DNA of 20,564 nt from Anaerolineaceae bacterium UBA6105 (GTDB lineage: Bacteria; Chloroflexota; Anaerolineae; Anaerolineales; Anaerolineaceae): contig DIWN01000067.1 of the NCBI GenBank assembly GCA_002423495.1, positions 1 through 20,564 of the forward strand, given 5' to 3'. The notes beneath the pieces were generated by a model. It was given only the letters and a program-made list of their open reading frames with translations. It was not told the origin of the DNA and did not search any database. The position numbers were made by a program, and so were the translations under genes. Shown in pieces: positions 13,885 to 20,564 of this stretch (its first letter is position 1; each line of letters starts with the position of its first letter).

Positions 13885-14058
13885 ATGCGGCGCGTGGCAG
13901 TTGGAAATTTTGTCGGTGCCAAAAAATGCTTGTTAAAAGCCCCCGTGGATGGGGAAAAACTTGTACAATATGAGAACAATTGCGTCTGGAACCTGGAAGG
14001 CGAGGAGCCAGTGCAAATAAAAGAACTTGTAACTTATTTGGATGAGGTTTTAGCATGA
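13885..14058 (+). CDS. Small ORF (57 aa) coupled to the carotenoid operon; unknown, possibly a C-terminal remnant
   Basis: Translates as MRRVAVGNFVGAKKCLLKAP, continues through YENNCVWNLEGEEPVQIKEL and ends TYLDEVLA. Composition is protein-like, and its stop overlaps the next start as ATGA (14055-14058), implying translational coupling. No Shine-Dalgarno precedes the ATG, and the same frame is open upstream back to a TAA at about 13834 without another ATG, so it may be the surviving end of a longer gene. I do not recognise a family. A TTGTACA box lies within it. Confidence 0.45.
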   Translation: MRRVAVGNFVGAKKCLLKAPVDGEKLVQYENNCVWNLEGEEPVQIKELVTYLDEVLA

Positions 14059-15626
14059 AAGAAACTTACGACGTGATTGTGGTTGGCGGCGGGATCGCCG
14101 GGCTGACGAGCGCCGCTTATATCTGCCGCGCTGGAAAAAGCACCCTGTTGGTCGAAAAGCAAGAAAAACTCGGCGGCTTGGTGAGCACCTTCTGGCACGA
14201 GGGCTTTGCCTTCGATGCCGGCGCGCGCGCTTTTGTGAATTCCGGAATTCTTCATCCCATGATGAGAAGCCTTGGAATAAAAATGGAGGTTACCGAGAAT
14301 CCTATCACGATCGGAATTGTGGACCGTTGGGTCAGAATGCGTTCCCGTGAGAGCCTGCAGGATTATGCCAATCTGCTCAAAGATATCTTCCCTGAAAACG
14401 TTGCCGATATCGACCGCATAATCGAAGAAATCAATAAGATCATTGTCTACCTGGACGTGCTGTATGGGATCGACAATCCCCTCTTTATGGAAGACATGCG
14501 CGACAAGGAATACCTCACAAAGACGCTCTTACCCTGGTTCATAAAGTATCAAAAAAACATGCGCAAAATCGCAAAGCTCAACGAGCCAGTCAACACCTAT
14601 TTGAAGCGATTCACCGATAACAACGCGCTGATCGGCATGATCGCGCAGCATTTCTTTGAAGACACCCCCACCTTTTTCGCCTTGAGTTACTTCGGGCTTT
14701 ATCTCGATTACTTCTATCCCATGGGTGGAACAGGGAGTTTTGTTGAGCAGCTTGCCAATAAAGTCAGTGAAGCCGGTGGCGAGATTTTGACCAACACTTC
14801 CGTCATTAGCGTTGACGCGCAAGCGCATGAAGTTGTGCTTTCAAATGGTCAAAAAGCGGGCTACAAGAAGCTTGTTTGGGCAGCCGACCAGAATTCGCTC
14901 TATAAGATTGTTTCAGGGACAAGTGATTCCAAGGTCCAGAAACAGCGCTCGCTCACTGAAGCCGGCAAAGGCTCCGATTCGATTTACACGCTTTTCTTGG
15001 CTGCCGACCTGGAAAAAGACTACGTGAAGGAACGCATCGGCACCCACGCCTTCTACACCCCCGACACCCAGGGGATGCATGTGCTCGGCAGCTGGGAAAC
15101 TGTCGCTGAGCAGGGAAATGAGCGCCTGCTGGAATGGTTGGGGTCTTACCTCGAAAAGACCACCTATGAGATATCCTGCCCCTCCCTGCGCGATCCCTCC
15201 CTCGCCCCGCAAGGAAAAACCGGCATGGTTATCAGCTCGTTGATGGATTACAGCCTGGTGAAGCGATTTTCTGATGCGGGTCAGTATGATGAATTTAAAC
15301 AGTTCTGCAATCAAAAGATTATAGAGGTTCTTGAAAGACATCTCTTGCCCGATCTTGCCAGGAAGACACTTTTCAGCTTCTCGTCGACTCCAATGACGAT
15401 TGAACGCCGCACCGGCAGCAAACAAGGGGCGATCACTGGCTGGGCTTTCACCAACCAGGAGATGCCGTCACCAAACCGTTTTAAGACAATGGGAAAGTCA
15501 ATCACAACACCCATTCAGGACGTGCTGCAGTGCGGGCAGTGGACCTTCAGCCCATCTGGAGTCCCAATCTCAGTCATGACCGGCAAAATGGCATCCGACG
15601 CAGTGATAAAAGCCTTGAAACGCTGA
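14055..15626 (+). CDS. Phytoene-desaturase-family FAD oxidoreductase (carotenoid desaturase/oxidase)
   Basis: 523 residues. The N-terminal FAD dinucleotide fold is YDVIVVGGGIAGLTSAAYIC, with the acidic strand end LLVEKQEKLGGLV; the C-terminal FAD-contact segment is QDVLQCGQWTFSPSGVPISV. GGTGSFVEQLANKVSEAGGE is the usual central family signature. Members desaturate, oxidise or isomerise carotenoids (CrtI, CrtN, CrtP, CrtISO) using FAD. Which reaction applies here cannot be read off, but the two genes behind it resemble CrtQ and CrtO, so a CrtP-like terminal oxidase or a CrtN-like desaturase fits best. The start overlaps the small ORF stop (ATGA) and its own stop overlaps the next start (TGATG), so the set is one operon. 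Confidence 0.85.
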   Translation: MKETYDVIVVGGGIAGLTSAAYICRAGKSTLLVEKQEKLGGLVSTFWHEGFAFDAGARAFVNSGILHPMMRSLGIKMEVTENPITIGIVDRWVRMRSRESLQDYANLLKDIFPENVADIDRIIEEINKIIVYLDVLYGIDNPLFMEDMRDKEYLTKTLLPWFIKYQKNMRKIAKLNEPVNTYLKRFTDNNALIGMIAQHFFEDTPTFFALSYFGLYLDYFYPMGGTGSFVEQLANKVSEAGGEILTNTSVISVDAQAHEVVLSNGQKAGYKKLVWAADQNSLYKIVSGTSDSKVQKQRSLTEAGKGSDSIYTLFLAADLEKDYVKERIGTHAFYTPDTQGMHVLGSWETVAEQGNERLLEWLGSYLEKTTYEISCPSLRDPSLAPQGKTGMVISSLMDYSLVKRFSDAGQYDEFKQFCNQKIIEVLERHLLPDLARKTLFSFSSTPMTIERRTGSKQGAITGWAFTNQEMPSPNRFKTMGKSITTPIQDVLQCGQWTFSPSGVPISVMTGKMASDAVIKALKR

Positions 15627-16741
15627 TGATCTTTACACCAGATCTATTAATATTGATTAACATGTGCGTGGGCATTTCCTTTACCGCGCTGCTGTTTTAC
15701 CGCTTCCCAAAATTGCCGCCTGCCAGAACCAGTAAGGACTTTCCAACCGCTTCCATCATCATCCCTGCCCGCAATGAAGAAGAGAATCTCCAACTTCTGT
15801 TGGAGGACTTGCAGACCCAATCCTTAAAACCCCATGAAATAATCTGTGTGAACGACGACTCGTCTGATAACACAGCCGGAGTTGCGCAAACCTTTGGAGC
15901 AAGCCTGATCAATTTACACAGCAAACCGGAAGGCTGGACCGGAAAGACCTGGGCTTGCCAAAATGGCGCTGACTTGGCTAGCGGATCGCTCCTGCTCTTC
16001 CTGGATGCGGACGTCAGGCTCAGAAAAGATGGGCTCGCGCGGCTTGTTCAGACCTATCAAACTGCTGATTGCACCATCTCCGTGCAACCCTTCCATACCG
16101 CCAGAGAGCCTTATGAACAGTTTTCCTTTTTGTTTAACCTGGTGCAGATTGCCGCCAATGGCACAACCCTCCCGCGGAGGACCAACATCGGGGTGCATGG
16201 TCCGGTCCTGCTGATCGCGGAAGCAGATTACGCAAAAATCGGCGGACATGCAAGTGTGCGTCAGTGCGTTGTGGAAGATATGGTTTTCGGGCAAAAATTG
16301 AAGCAAAATCATTTGCCGTACCAACTTTTTATTGGGGACGAGGATGTTTCCTACAGAATGTACCCGGGAGGGTTGCGCAGCCTGGTGCAAGGCTGGGTGA
16401 AAAACTTTGCGTTTGGTGCCACCAAGACACATCCATTGATTCTTTTGATGATCATCTTATGGTTCGGATCGATGATGACCGTGCCAATTTATCTCGTGCT
16501 ATCCGCGGGAAGCGCCAACCTGCCGATGATCGCTGTTTACGGGCTGATCTACCTGCTTTGGGTCTTTGTTCTTGGCACTTTGGCAAATAGAATCGGTCGT
16601 TTCCACGTGCTTCCCATAATTTTGTTCCCGGTCTTAGTCGCGGGTTTTCTATTGATCTTCATTGTCTCGCTGATTACAAAGGTTTTTGGTTTGCCGGTGA
16701 CCTGGAAAGGTCGTGTGATTGCCGGGGAGGATGAAGCGTGA
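15626..16741 (+). CDS. crtQ: Carotenoid glycosyltransferase, CrtQ-like (GT2)
   Basis: 371 residues from the ATG that overlaps the upstream TGA by one base; the in-frame ATG 32 codons earlier is inside the oxidoreductase gene. An N-terminal membrane helix (about 6-25) precedes a GT-A domain: SIIIPARNEEENL (43-55), VNDDSSDNTAGVAQTFGA, metal-binding DAD at 127-129, ISVQPFHTAREPYEQFSFLF, HGPVLL...GGHASVR, and RMYPGGLRSLVQGWVKNFAF. Two to three C-terminal helices and the ending VTWKGRVIAG follow. This order and spacing matches S. aureus CrtQ, which glucosylates diaponeurosporenoate at the membrane; CruC-type chlorobactene glycosyltransferases are similar. The acceptor here is unknown. Confidence 0.85.
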   Translation: MIFTPDLLILINMCVGISFTALLFYRFPKLPPARTSKDFPTASIIIPARNEEENLQLLLEDLQTQSLKPHEIICVNDDSSDNTAGVAQTFGASLINLHSKPEGWTGKTWACQNGADLASGSLLLFLDADVRLRKDGLARLVQTYQTADCTISVQPFHTAREPYEQFSFLFNLVQIAANGTTLPRRTNIGVHGPVLLIAEADYAKIGGHASVRQCVVEDMVFGQKLKQNHLPYQLFIGDEDVSYRMYPGGLRSLVQGWVKNFAFGATKTHPLILLMIILWFGSMMTVPIYLVLSAGSANLPMIAVYGLIYLLWVFVLGTLANRIGRFHVLPIILFPVLVAGFLLIFIVSLITKVFGLPVTWKGRVIAGEDEA

Positions 16742-17256
16742 GGATCCTTTATTTGCCCACCGGATGGACTCTTCTCCTGTGCTTTGCAGTCTGGATGGTC
16801 ATCAATCTGTCCGTAGTCATTATTTGCCTTTTCCTGCCGGTTAGAGTCTTTAATCCACGCGCGTTCTTTTTTCGATCCCACCCGTTTGAAAGAGATGGTC
16901 AAATTTACGAGAAGGTTTTCAAAGTAAAACGGTGGAAGCATCTTTTGCCGGATGGTGGAGGGCTTTGGAAAGAACGCGGTTACAAAAAGAGGCATCTTGA
17001 AGACCTCTCAGAGGAAAACCTTGAACGCTTTCTGCTCGAGTCCTGTCGTGCCGAGTTGACACACTGGCTGGCACTATCTTTTTTTTGGGTGTTTGGATTC
17101 TTTCTTTCTGCACCAGCCACCGGGCTGATGCTGATCATCGCGCTGCTTGGAAACCTTCCCTGCATTATTCCACAGCGCTATAACCGCCCCAGGGTTCTAA
17201 GATTGTTGGAGAGAACGCGTTCCCGCCAGCATTGTGCCAACACCCCTGTTTCTTGA
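16738..17256 (+). CDS. crtO: Glycosyl-carotenoid acyltransferase, CrtO-like (staphyloxanthin type)
   Basis: 172 residues from GTG 16738, overlapping the crtQ-like stop by 4 nt (GTGA). Two N-terminal hydrophobic stretches and a C-terminal one (about 115-145) make it a small membrane protein. It shares the hallmark segments of S. aureus CrtO: KVKRWKHLLPDG (62-73), RAELTHW (104-110) and QRYNRPRVLRLL (146-157). S. aureus CrtO (165 residues) esterifies the sugar of the glycosylated carotenoid with a fatty acid, the last step of staphyloxanthin synthesis. With the preceding two genes it implies a carotenoid glycoside ester. It is not the unrelated cyanobacterial ketolase also named CrtO. Confidence 0.82.
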   Translation: MRILYLPTGWTLLLCFAVWMVINLSVVIICLFLPVRVFNPRAFFFRSHPFERDGQIYEKVFKVKRWKHLLPDGGGLWKERGYKKRHLEDLSEENLERFLLESCRAELTHWLALSFFWVFGFFLSAPATGLMLIIALLGNLPCIIPQRYNRPRVLRLLERTRSRQHCANTPVS

Positions 17257-17280
17257 AGGGGCAGTGAGTCAATAACACCT

Positions 17281-17315
17281 AATATAAAACCGGGAGACTA
17301 AATATAGCCTCCCGG
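17281..17315 (-). terminator. Terminator overlapping the stop codon of the GNAT gene
   Basis: 7-bp stem CCGGGAG/CTCCCGG (17290-17296 with 17309-17315), followed on the minus strand by TTTTATATT. The GNAT stop codon (17298-17300) lies in the loop. Confidence 0.75.
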
Positions 17316-17804
17316 CTGACCGCGATCGTCTTTCCAGAAATAGACATTTTTCTCCAGATGAGCCGTCCTGCTGAAACCCAGCCTTTCCAATAATCTCCAG
17401 GAGCCCTGATTTTCGGGATCGCAGGTGGCGTAGATTCTGTCAATACCGCCTGAAAACGCCTCACGGATCACTGCCGCGCAGCTCTCCATAGCATAGCCTT
17501 GCTTCCAATAATCCTTATTGAACACAAACCCGATCTCAAGCGCGTTATTGTCGCGTTTTCCAAGATAGACATTGCCGATCAGCTTCCCGCTGGATTTCAG
17601 CTCAACCGCAACCATCTCGTCTGATGCGATTCGTAGCCTAAGCTCTTGGCGAACCTCCTCCAAGGTCATCGATCGGTATGGCTCAAACTTTACCACCTCA
17701 GGGTCAGAGAGATACTCAAACAGATCCAACAGATCATTTTCGGAAAACCTGCGGAATATCAGTCTGTCAGTTTCTATCTTCATTTTTGCATCGGGAAAGA
17801 ACAA
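17298..17804 (-). CDS. GNAT N-acetyltransferase, RimJ/RimL type
   Basis: 168 residues. The family opening IETDRLIFRRFSENDLLDLF is followed by LIGNVYLGKR, ALEIGFVFNKDYWKQGYAME (acetyl-CoA motif A region) and NQGSWRLLERLGFSRTAHLE. Relatives acetylate the N-terminal amine of ribosomal proteins or small amines; the substrate here is unknown. The frame begins at TTG 17804, which has GGGAG 6 nt upstream; the ATG seven codons later (17783) is the more family-like N-terminus but has no Shine-Dalgarno. It is convergent with the carotenoid operon, and 24 nt separate it from the stop of the flavodoxin-like gene upstream on the same strand. Confidence 0.88.
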   Translation of the reverse strand: MFFPDAKMKIETDRLIFRRFSENDLLDLFEYLSDPEVVKFEPYRSMTLEEVRQELRLRIASDEMVAVELKSSGKLIGNVYLGKRDNNALEIGFVFNKDYWKQGYAMESCAAVIREAFSGGIDRIYATCDPENQGSWRLLERLGFSRTAHLEKNVYFWKDDRGQPGGYI

Positions 17805-17828
17805 TAAATGCTCCCATACAATATTTGG

Positions 17829-18566
17829 TTAAGGTGTTTTTTGCTCCAGGTAATCCTCAATCCAATACCTGCATCTCATCGCTGTTCCTTTTCCGTATTC
17901 AATCGCCTTGGTGGGACAGAGGTTAATACAAGCTGTGCACTGATAACACTCTTTACCCCACTGCGGTCTGCCATCGATCATCGTGATTGTTTTAACAGGG
18001 CAGTCCCTGGCGCATTGTCCGCAAGAAATGCACTTATCGGTAACAAAAAATGGGCTTGTTCTGCGAGCAGCCACGTTAAAACCCATGTTGAAAAGGCTGG
18101 ACTTTATCCAGGGAAAATTGCCGGTATAAACATCAAACACCGGCTGCTTCGCAATGATTTGCTCAGCGATCTGATCCAGCTTTGCCCTGGCATCGGCAAT
18201 TTTTGAAGCAATTTTCTCTCTACTCTCCAATTCAGAACCCATAACATAATTGTTAGGCATAATGATTGAGTAGGCACTGTCTAAAGGAAAAGAGTCGCTC
18301 AACCTTTCCATGGCTAATCCTGCTTCGCCGCCATAAGTGCAGACCCCAAACGCAAACTCCGGTTTGCCTGAAAGCTGCTTTACAAAATCCATCACCGGTT
18401 CCGGCACGCCCCATGCGTGGATAGGAAAAACCAGGCCAATCGCCTGGTTATCGATAGACGGGATTGTAGCTTGACCAATCATGTTTTCCGCAACATCACT
18501 GGTTTTGGAAGCAAGTTGCTCAGCTACCCACTTGGAATTGCCTGTCCCTGAAAAATAATAAATCAT
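17829..18566 (-). CDS. EFR1-type flavodoxin-like protein with two 4Fe-4S clusters
   Basis: 245 residues. An N-terminal flavodoxin-like domain begins MIYYFSGTGNSKWVAEQLA, with the FMN phosphate loop SGTGNS at 6-11, LVFPIHAWGVPEPVM and CTYGGEAGLAM. The C-terminus is a bacterial ferredoxin domain with C179-x2-C-x2-C-x3-C189 and C207-x2-C-x2-C-x3-C217, each last Cys followed by Pro. Such fusions move electrons between FMN and Fe-S centres in anaerobes; their partners are unknown. The ATG at 18566 has AAGGA about 11 nt upstream, a long spacing. Its 3' end is close to the GNAT gene, so they may be cotranscribed. Confidence 0.88.
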   Translation of the reverse strand: MIYYFSGTGNSKWVAEQLASKTSDVAENMIGQATIPSIDNQAIGLVFPIHAWGVPEPVMDFVKQLSGKPEFAFGVCTYGGEAGLAMERLSDSFPLDSAYSIIMPNNYVMGSELESREKIASKIADARAKLDQIAEQIIAKQPVFDVYTGNFPWIKSSLFNMGFNVAARRTSPFFVTDKCISCGQCARDCPVKTITMIDGRPQWGKECYQCTACINLCPTKAIEYGKGTAMRCRYWIEDYLEQKTP

Positions 18567-18657
18567 GGCTTAATCATTCCTTCTTGAGTCAATTTCTGAT
18601 TCGCTCGATTTTGGATAGGAAGTCATGTTTCTGGCGAGCAACAATTCTGGTGAGCCT

Positions 18658-19698
18658 TTAATCCGCCAAAAGCCTCTTCAGCTCATTAAGAACTTCAATG
18701 GGTGTGGGGTCTTCGCCGTAGGCAAGAGCCAGATAATAGGAAACAAAATCGCCAAACTGGAGCAAGCTGAACATCTGCGCTAGCTTGCCATCACCCCGCG
18801 CCCGCACGCTGTCCACCCCCACACCTGCCTCAAGGAGGAAGCCCTGGCTGTACTCAATGCGTTTGCGGTTGCGTTCATGATCGAAATCCGAGCGCAGGAA
18901 GATTGCTGAAGTGTGCTCATAAAGGCTTTCGGGATGGCGCAAGCCTGCTAGAGCGTTATGATTCATCTCCGGGATTCCCTCAAAGGCTGCCCACGCTTTG
19001 GCGAGTTCATTGATTTCGGATTTCCAACGCCTGGCGATCACTTCCAGTTCACCTGCCCCAAAAATGACAATGTTGCGCTCCAACAATTGCCCTGCCAACC
19101 GTTTGGCGGGATTGCTCGAAACGGGGCTGTCCTTCCCCAATTTTGTAATGCCTTCCGCAAGAACTTCAACCGCCTCCTCCACCGTCAGGGTTTGATCTTC
19201 GATCAAGCCCAAACGGGAAAAGAGTGCCAGCAGCAGCCCAACCGTCCAGCCGATGGCTGTGCGAGGCTGCCCAACATGGTCGAATTTCCAGCAGATTTTT
19301 CCGGCTTCCATTGAAAGCTCAGCCAATTTGCCGCCGGTGCTGATGCTCATCACGCTGCATCCGCGCCGCAAAGCCTCATCAAACGAGCTAAGGGTTTCTT
19401 CGGTATTGCCTGAATGGGAGGAGCAGATAACCAGTGTTTCATGTCCGTTTGCCCAGGCCGGTAAACCATAATTGCGGTGCGCCAATACCGGTATCGGCAG
19501 TTGGTCTGCCAGGTAAGCCGTGGTGAAGTCCCCCCCGATTGCCGACCCGCCCATGCCGCAAATCACTGCCTGCCTTAGGGATCCGACTTCAGGAAGCTCC
19601 AACTGCAAGCCAAGCTGCCAGCCCAACGTGAGGTTGGCACCGAGCGCTTTAATTGCGGCGTTCATGTCCTGCGGATCAAAAGGGTTTATTTCTGACAT
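18658..19698 (-). CDS. Bifunctional phosphoglucose/phosphomannose isomerase (archaeal-type SIS protein)
   Basis: Cytoplasmic enzyme interconverting glucose 6-phosphate or mannose 6-phosphate with fructose 6-phosphate. 346 residues with two SIS domains: VICGMGGSAIGGDF (46-58) and LVICSSHSGNTEETL (89-103) are the sugar-phosphate loops; ARRWKSEINELAKAWAAFEG carries Glu228 and PEMNHNALAGL carries His247, the equivalents of the catalytic pair of crenarchaeal PGI/PMI. The ATG at 19698 is preferred to a TTG one codon earlier, because GGAG ends 6 nt before it. It is not part of an evident operon. In an organism degrading cellobiose it could replace a classical phosphoglucose isomerase; whether another exists is not visible here. 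Confidence 0.88.
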   Translation of the reverse strand: MSEINPFDPQDMNAAIKALGANLTLGWQLGLQLELPEVGSLRQAVICGMGGSAIGGDFTTAYLADQLPIPVLAHRNYGLPAWANGHETLVICSSHSGNTEETLSSFDEALRRGCSVMSISTGGKLAELSMEAGKICWKFDHVGQPRTAIGWTVGLLLALFSRLGLIEDQTLTVEEAVEVLAEGITKLGKDSPVSSNPAKRLAGQLLERNIVIFGAGELEVIARRWKSEINELAKAWAAFEGIPEMNHNALAGLRHPESLYEHTSAIFLRSDFDHERNRKRIEYSQGFLLEAGVGVDSVRARGDGKLAQMFSLLQFGDFVSYYLALAYGEDPTPIEVLNELKRLLAD

Positions 19699-19770
19699 CA
19701 ATTACTCCAATTAGGTTATTGGCTAATCTTATCTTAAAAAGTGGTATTTGGCTGATCTATTGCGCTTCGA

Positions 19771-20451
19771 TTAAGGGGTAGGACTGGGTTCGGGAGTGGC
19801 AGTTGGCGGCTCTACGACAACGATTGAGACGTAAAATGGTGTGTCCGCGTTCATCCCCAGCCCGAACAGTGATCCGTCAGGAGCCTGCAGCATCCAGTTG
19901 CTGCGGTAGATGCCCAGCTGAAGTGGAGCTGTGAACGTTACGCTCAGGTCAATCGCCTGCCCCGGCAGCACCTCTCCGGGCAAAAAGTGCTCGTAAGTAG
20001 CGCCAAGCGGGTTTTGGGAATAGAACACCAGCTTATAAAGCCGCGTCCACTTGCAGGAACCGGAATTGACCAGCCGCCAGGTTTTGACAAAGCTCTCACC
20101 TGCAGGGATTTGGGTGCCATCCGGGATGGTGAGGTCGAAGGGCGTGCCCATTCCAGCCCGATTGCAGGCGGCTTCGGAAGTGGCGGTGGCAGCTTCACTC
20201 GGCGTGCGCGCGATGGTGGCAATCACAGTTGGAATTGGGGTGTTGGTAGCGGTTGGCAGCGGAGTAAAGGTGGCACTGGGCAGGGTAGCTTGAGTGAGCC
20301 GGGCTGCCTGGGTGACCTCAAAGACGGATGTCTGCATCAGTTGATCCAGGTTGGGCGTGGGAGGGAGTTCGGTCGGCGTCGGCGCTTGCGGTTTGCAGGC
20401 GGAGACCACCCCAAGAGCAATGAGCAGAACAAAAACCAGGCGGCGATGCAT
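19771..20451 (-). CDS. Lipoprotein with C-terminal NBR1-type Ig-like domain
   Basis: 226 residues. A lipoprotein signal peptide (MHRRLVFVLLIALGVVSACK) puts the lipidated Cys at 19 behind lipobox VSAC. A Thr/Pro/Ala-rich linker (about 24-100, e.g. TPLPTATNTPIPT) leads to a beta-sandwich of the NBR1 Ig-like type: IPDGTQIPAGESFVKTWRLV, then SGSCKWTRLYKL, LPGEVLPGQAIDLSV and YRSNWMLQAPDGSLFG. Ends in a short Pro/Thr tail. Such exported proteins are abundant in Anaerolineae; the ligand is unknown. The ATG at 20451 starts right at the positively charged region; a TTG six codons upstream also opens the frame, and neither has a clear Shine-Dalgarno. Confidence 0.87.
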   Translation of the reverse strand: MHRRLVFVLLIALGVVSACKPQAPTPTELPPTPNLDQLMQTSVFEVTQAARLTQATLPSATFTPLPTATNTPIPTVIATIARTPSEAATATSEAACNRAGMGTPFDLTIPDGTQIPAGESFVKTWRLVNSGSCKWTRLYKLVFYSQNPLGATYEHFLPGEVLPGQAIDLSVTFTAPLQLGIYRSNWMLQAPDGSLFGLGMNADTPFYVSIVVVEPPTATPEPSPTP

Positions 20452-20517
20452 AGCTAAATTGTAATGCAAAGCGGCAATCTGCTGTCCCTTCTCTGATCGT
20501 GCCGTCTATGCCTTGTT

Positions 20518-20543
20518 CTTGCAAGGTCTCCTGACCTTGCAAG
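20518..20543. repeat. 11-bp inverted repeat at the window edge
   Basis: CTTGCAAGGTC (20518-20528) and GACCTTGCAAG (20533-20543) are exact complements with a TCCT loop. A smaller hairpin, GACC-GAA-GGTC, follows at 20550-20560. There is no T-run, so it looks like an interspersed palindromic repeat rather than a terminator. It may continue beyond the window. Confidence 0.7.
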
Positions 20544-20564
20544 GGTTTTGACCGAAGGTCTTCG

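Noticed and set aside
1..20564. CRISPR array, transposase, integrase or toxin-antitoxin genes
   Set aside because: No regularly spaced direct repeats, no transposase or integrase motifs and no paired small ORFs of that type were seen in the window.

Overview
The window looks like a chromosomal segment of a heterotrophic member of the Chloroflexota, most likely of the Anaerolineae type. This is an inference from gene content: a Thr/Pro-rich lipoprotein with an NBR1-type Ig-like domain, an archaeal-type bifunctional phosphoglucose/phosphomannose isomerase, a GH94 cellobiose phosphorylase, a heliorhodopsin, and occasional GTG/TTG starts. No marker gene in the window settles the taxonomy.

Layout. 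1-1080: the 3' two-thirds of thrS (+), a perfect 13-bp terminator hairpin, and tRNA-Val(GAC) on the minus strand. 1081-1920: no gene, but an array of degenerate palindromic repeats. 1921-4316: an RlmD/RumA-type RNA methyltransferase, a two-domain GNAT acetyltransferase, then a decayed second copy of the methyltransferase 3' end. 4329-10430 (all minus): a sugar-utilisation locus read as lacI, ABC permease remnant, GH94 cellobiose phosphorylase, xylA, GH3 glycosidase. Its regulator and phosphorylase are intact, but xylA has a 1-base frameshift plus a nonsense codon, the GH3 gene has lost its C-terminal half, and the transporter is reduced to the last 39 codons of one permease. A near-consensus promoter and two CebR/CelR-like operators survive. 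10753-12789 (+): a DUF3795 protein with an in-frame TGA where its paralogue has Cys, an alpha/alpha-toroid (prenyltransferase-like) protein, and a second DUF3795 protein.

12882-17256 is the most interesting part. A heliorhodopsin gene (minus) is divergent from a translationally coupled plus-strand operon: a small ORF, a phytoene-desaturase-family oxidoreductase, a CrtQ-like carotenoid glycosyltransferase and a CrtO-like acyltransferase. The last three resemble the end of the staphyloxanthin pathway (oxidise, glycosylate, acylate a carotenoid). The divergent intergenic region carries repeated TTGTACA boxes that could be a shared light- or stress-responsive operator. Retinal photoreceptor and carotenoid modification together suggest a light-response locus.

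17281-20564 (minus): a RimJ/RimL-type GNAT with a terminator across its stop codon, an EFR1-type flavodoxin/ferredoxin, the bifunctional sugar-phosphate isomerase, the NBR1-Ig lipoprotein, and an 11-bp inverted repeat at the window edge.
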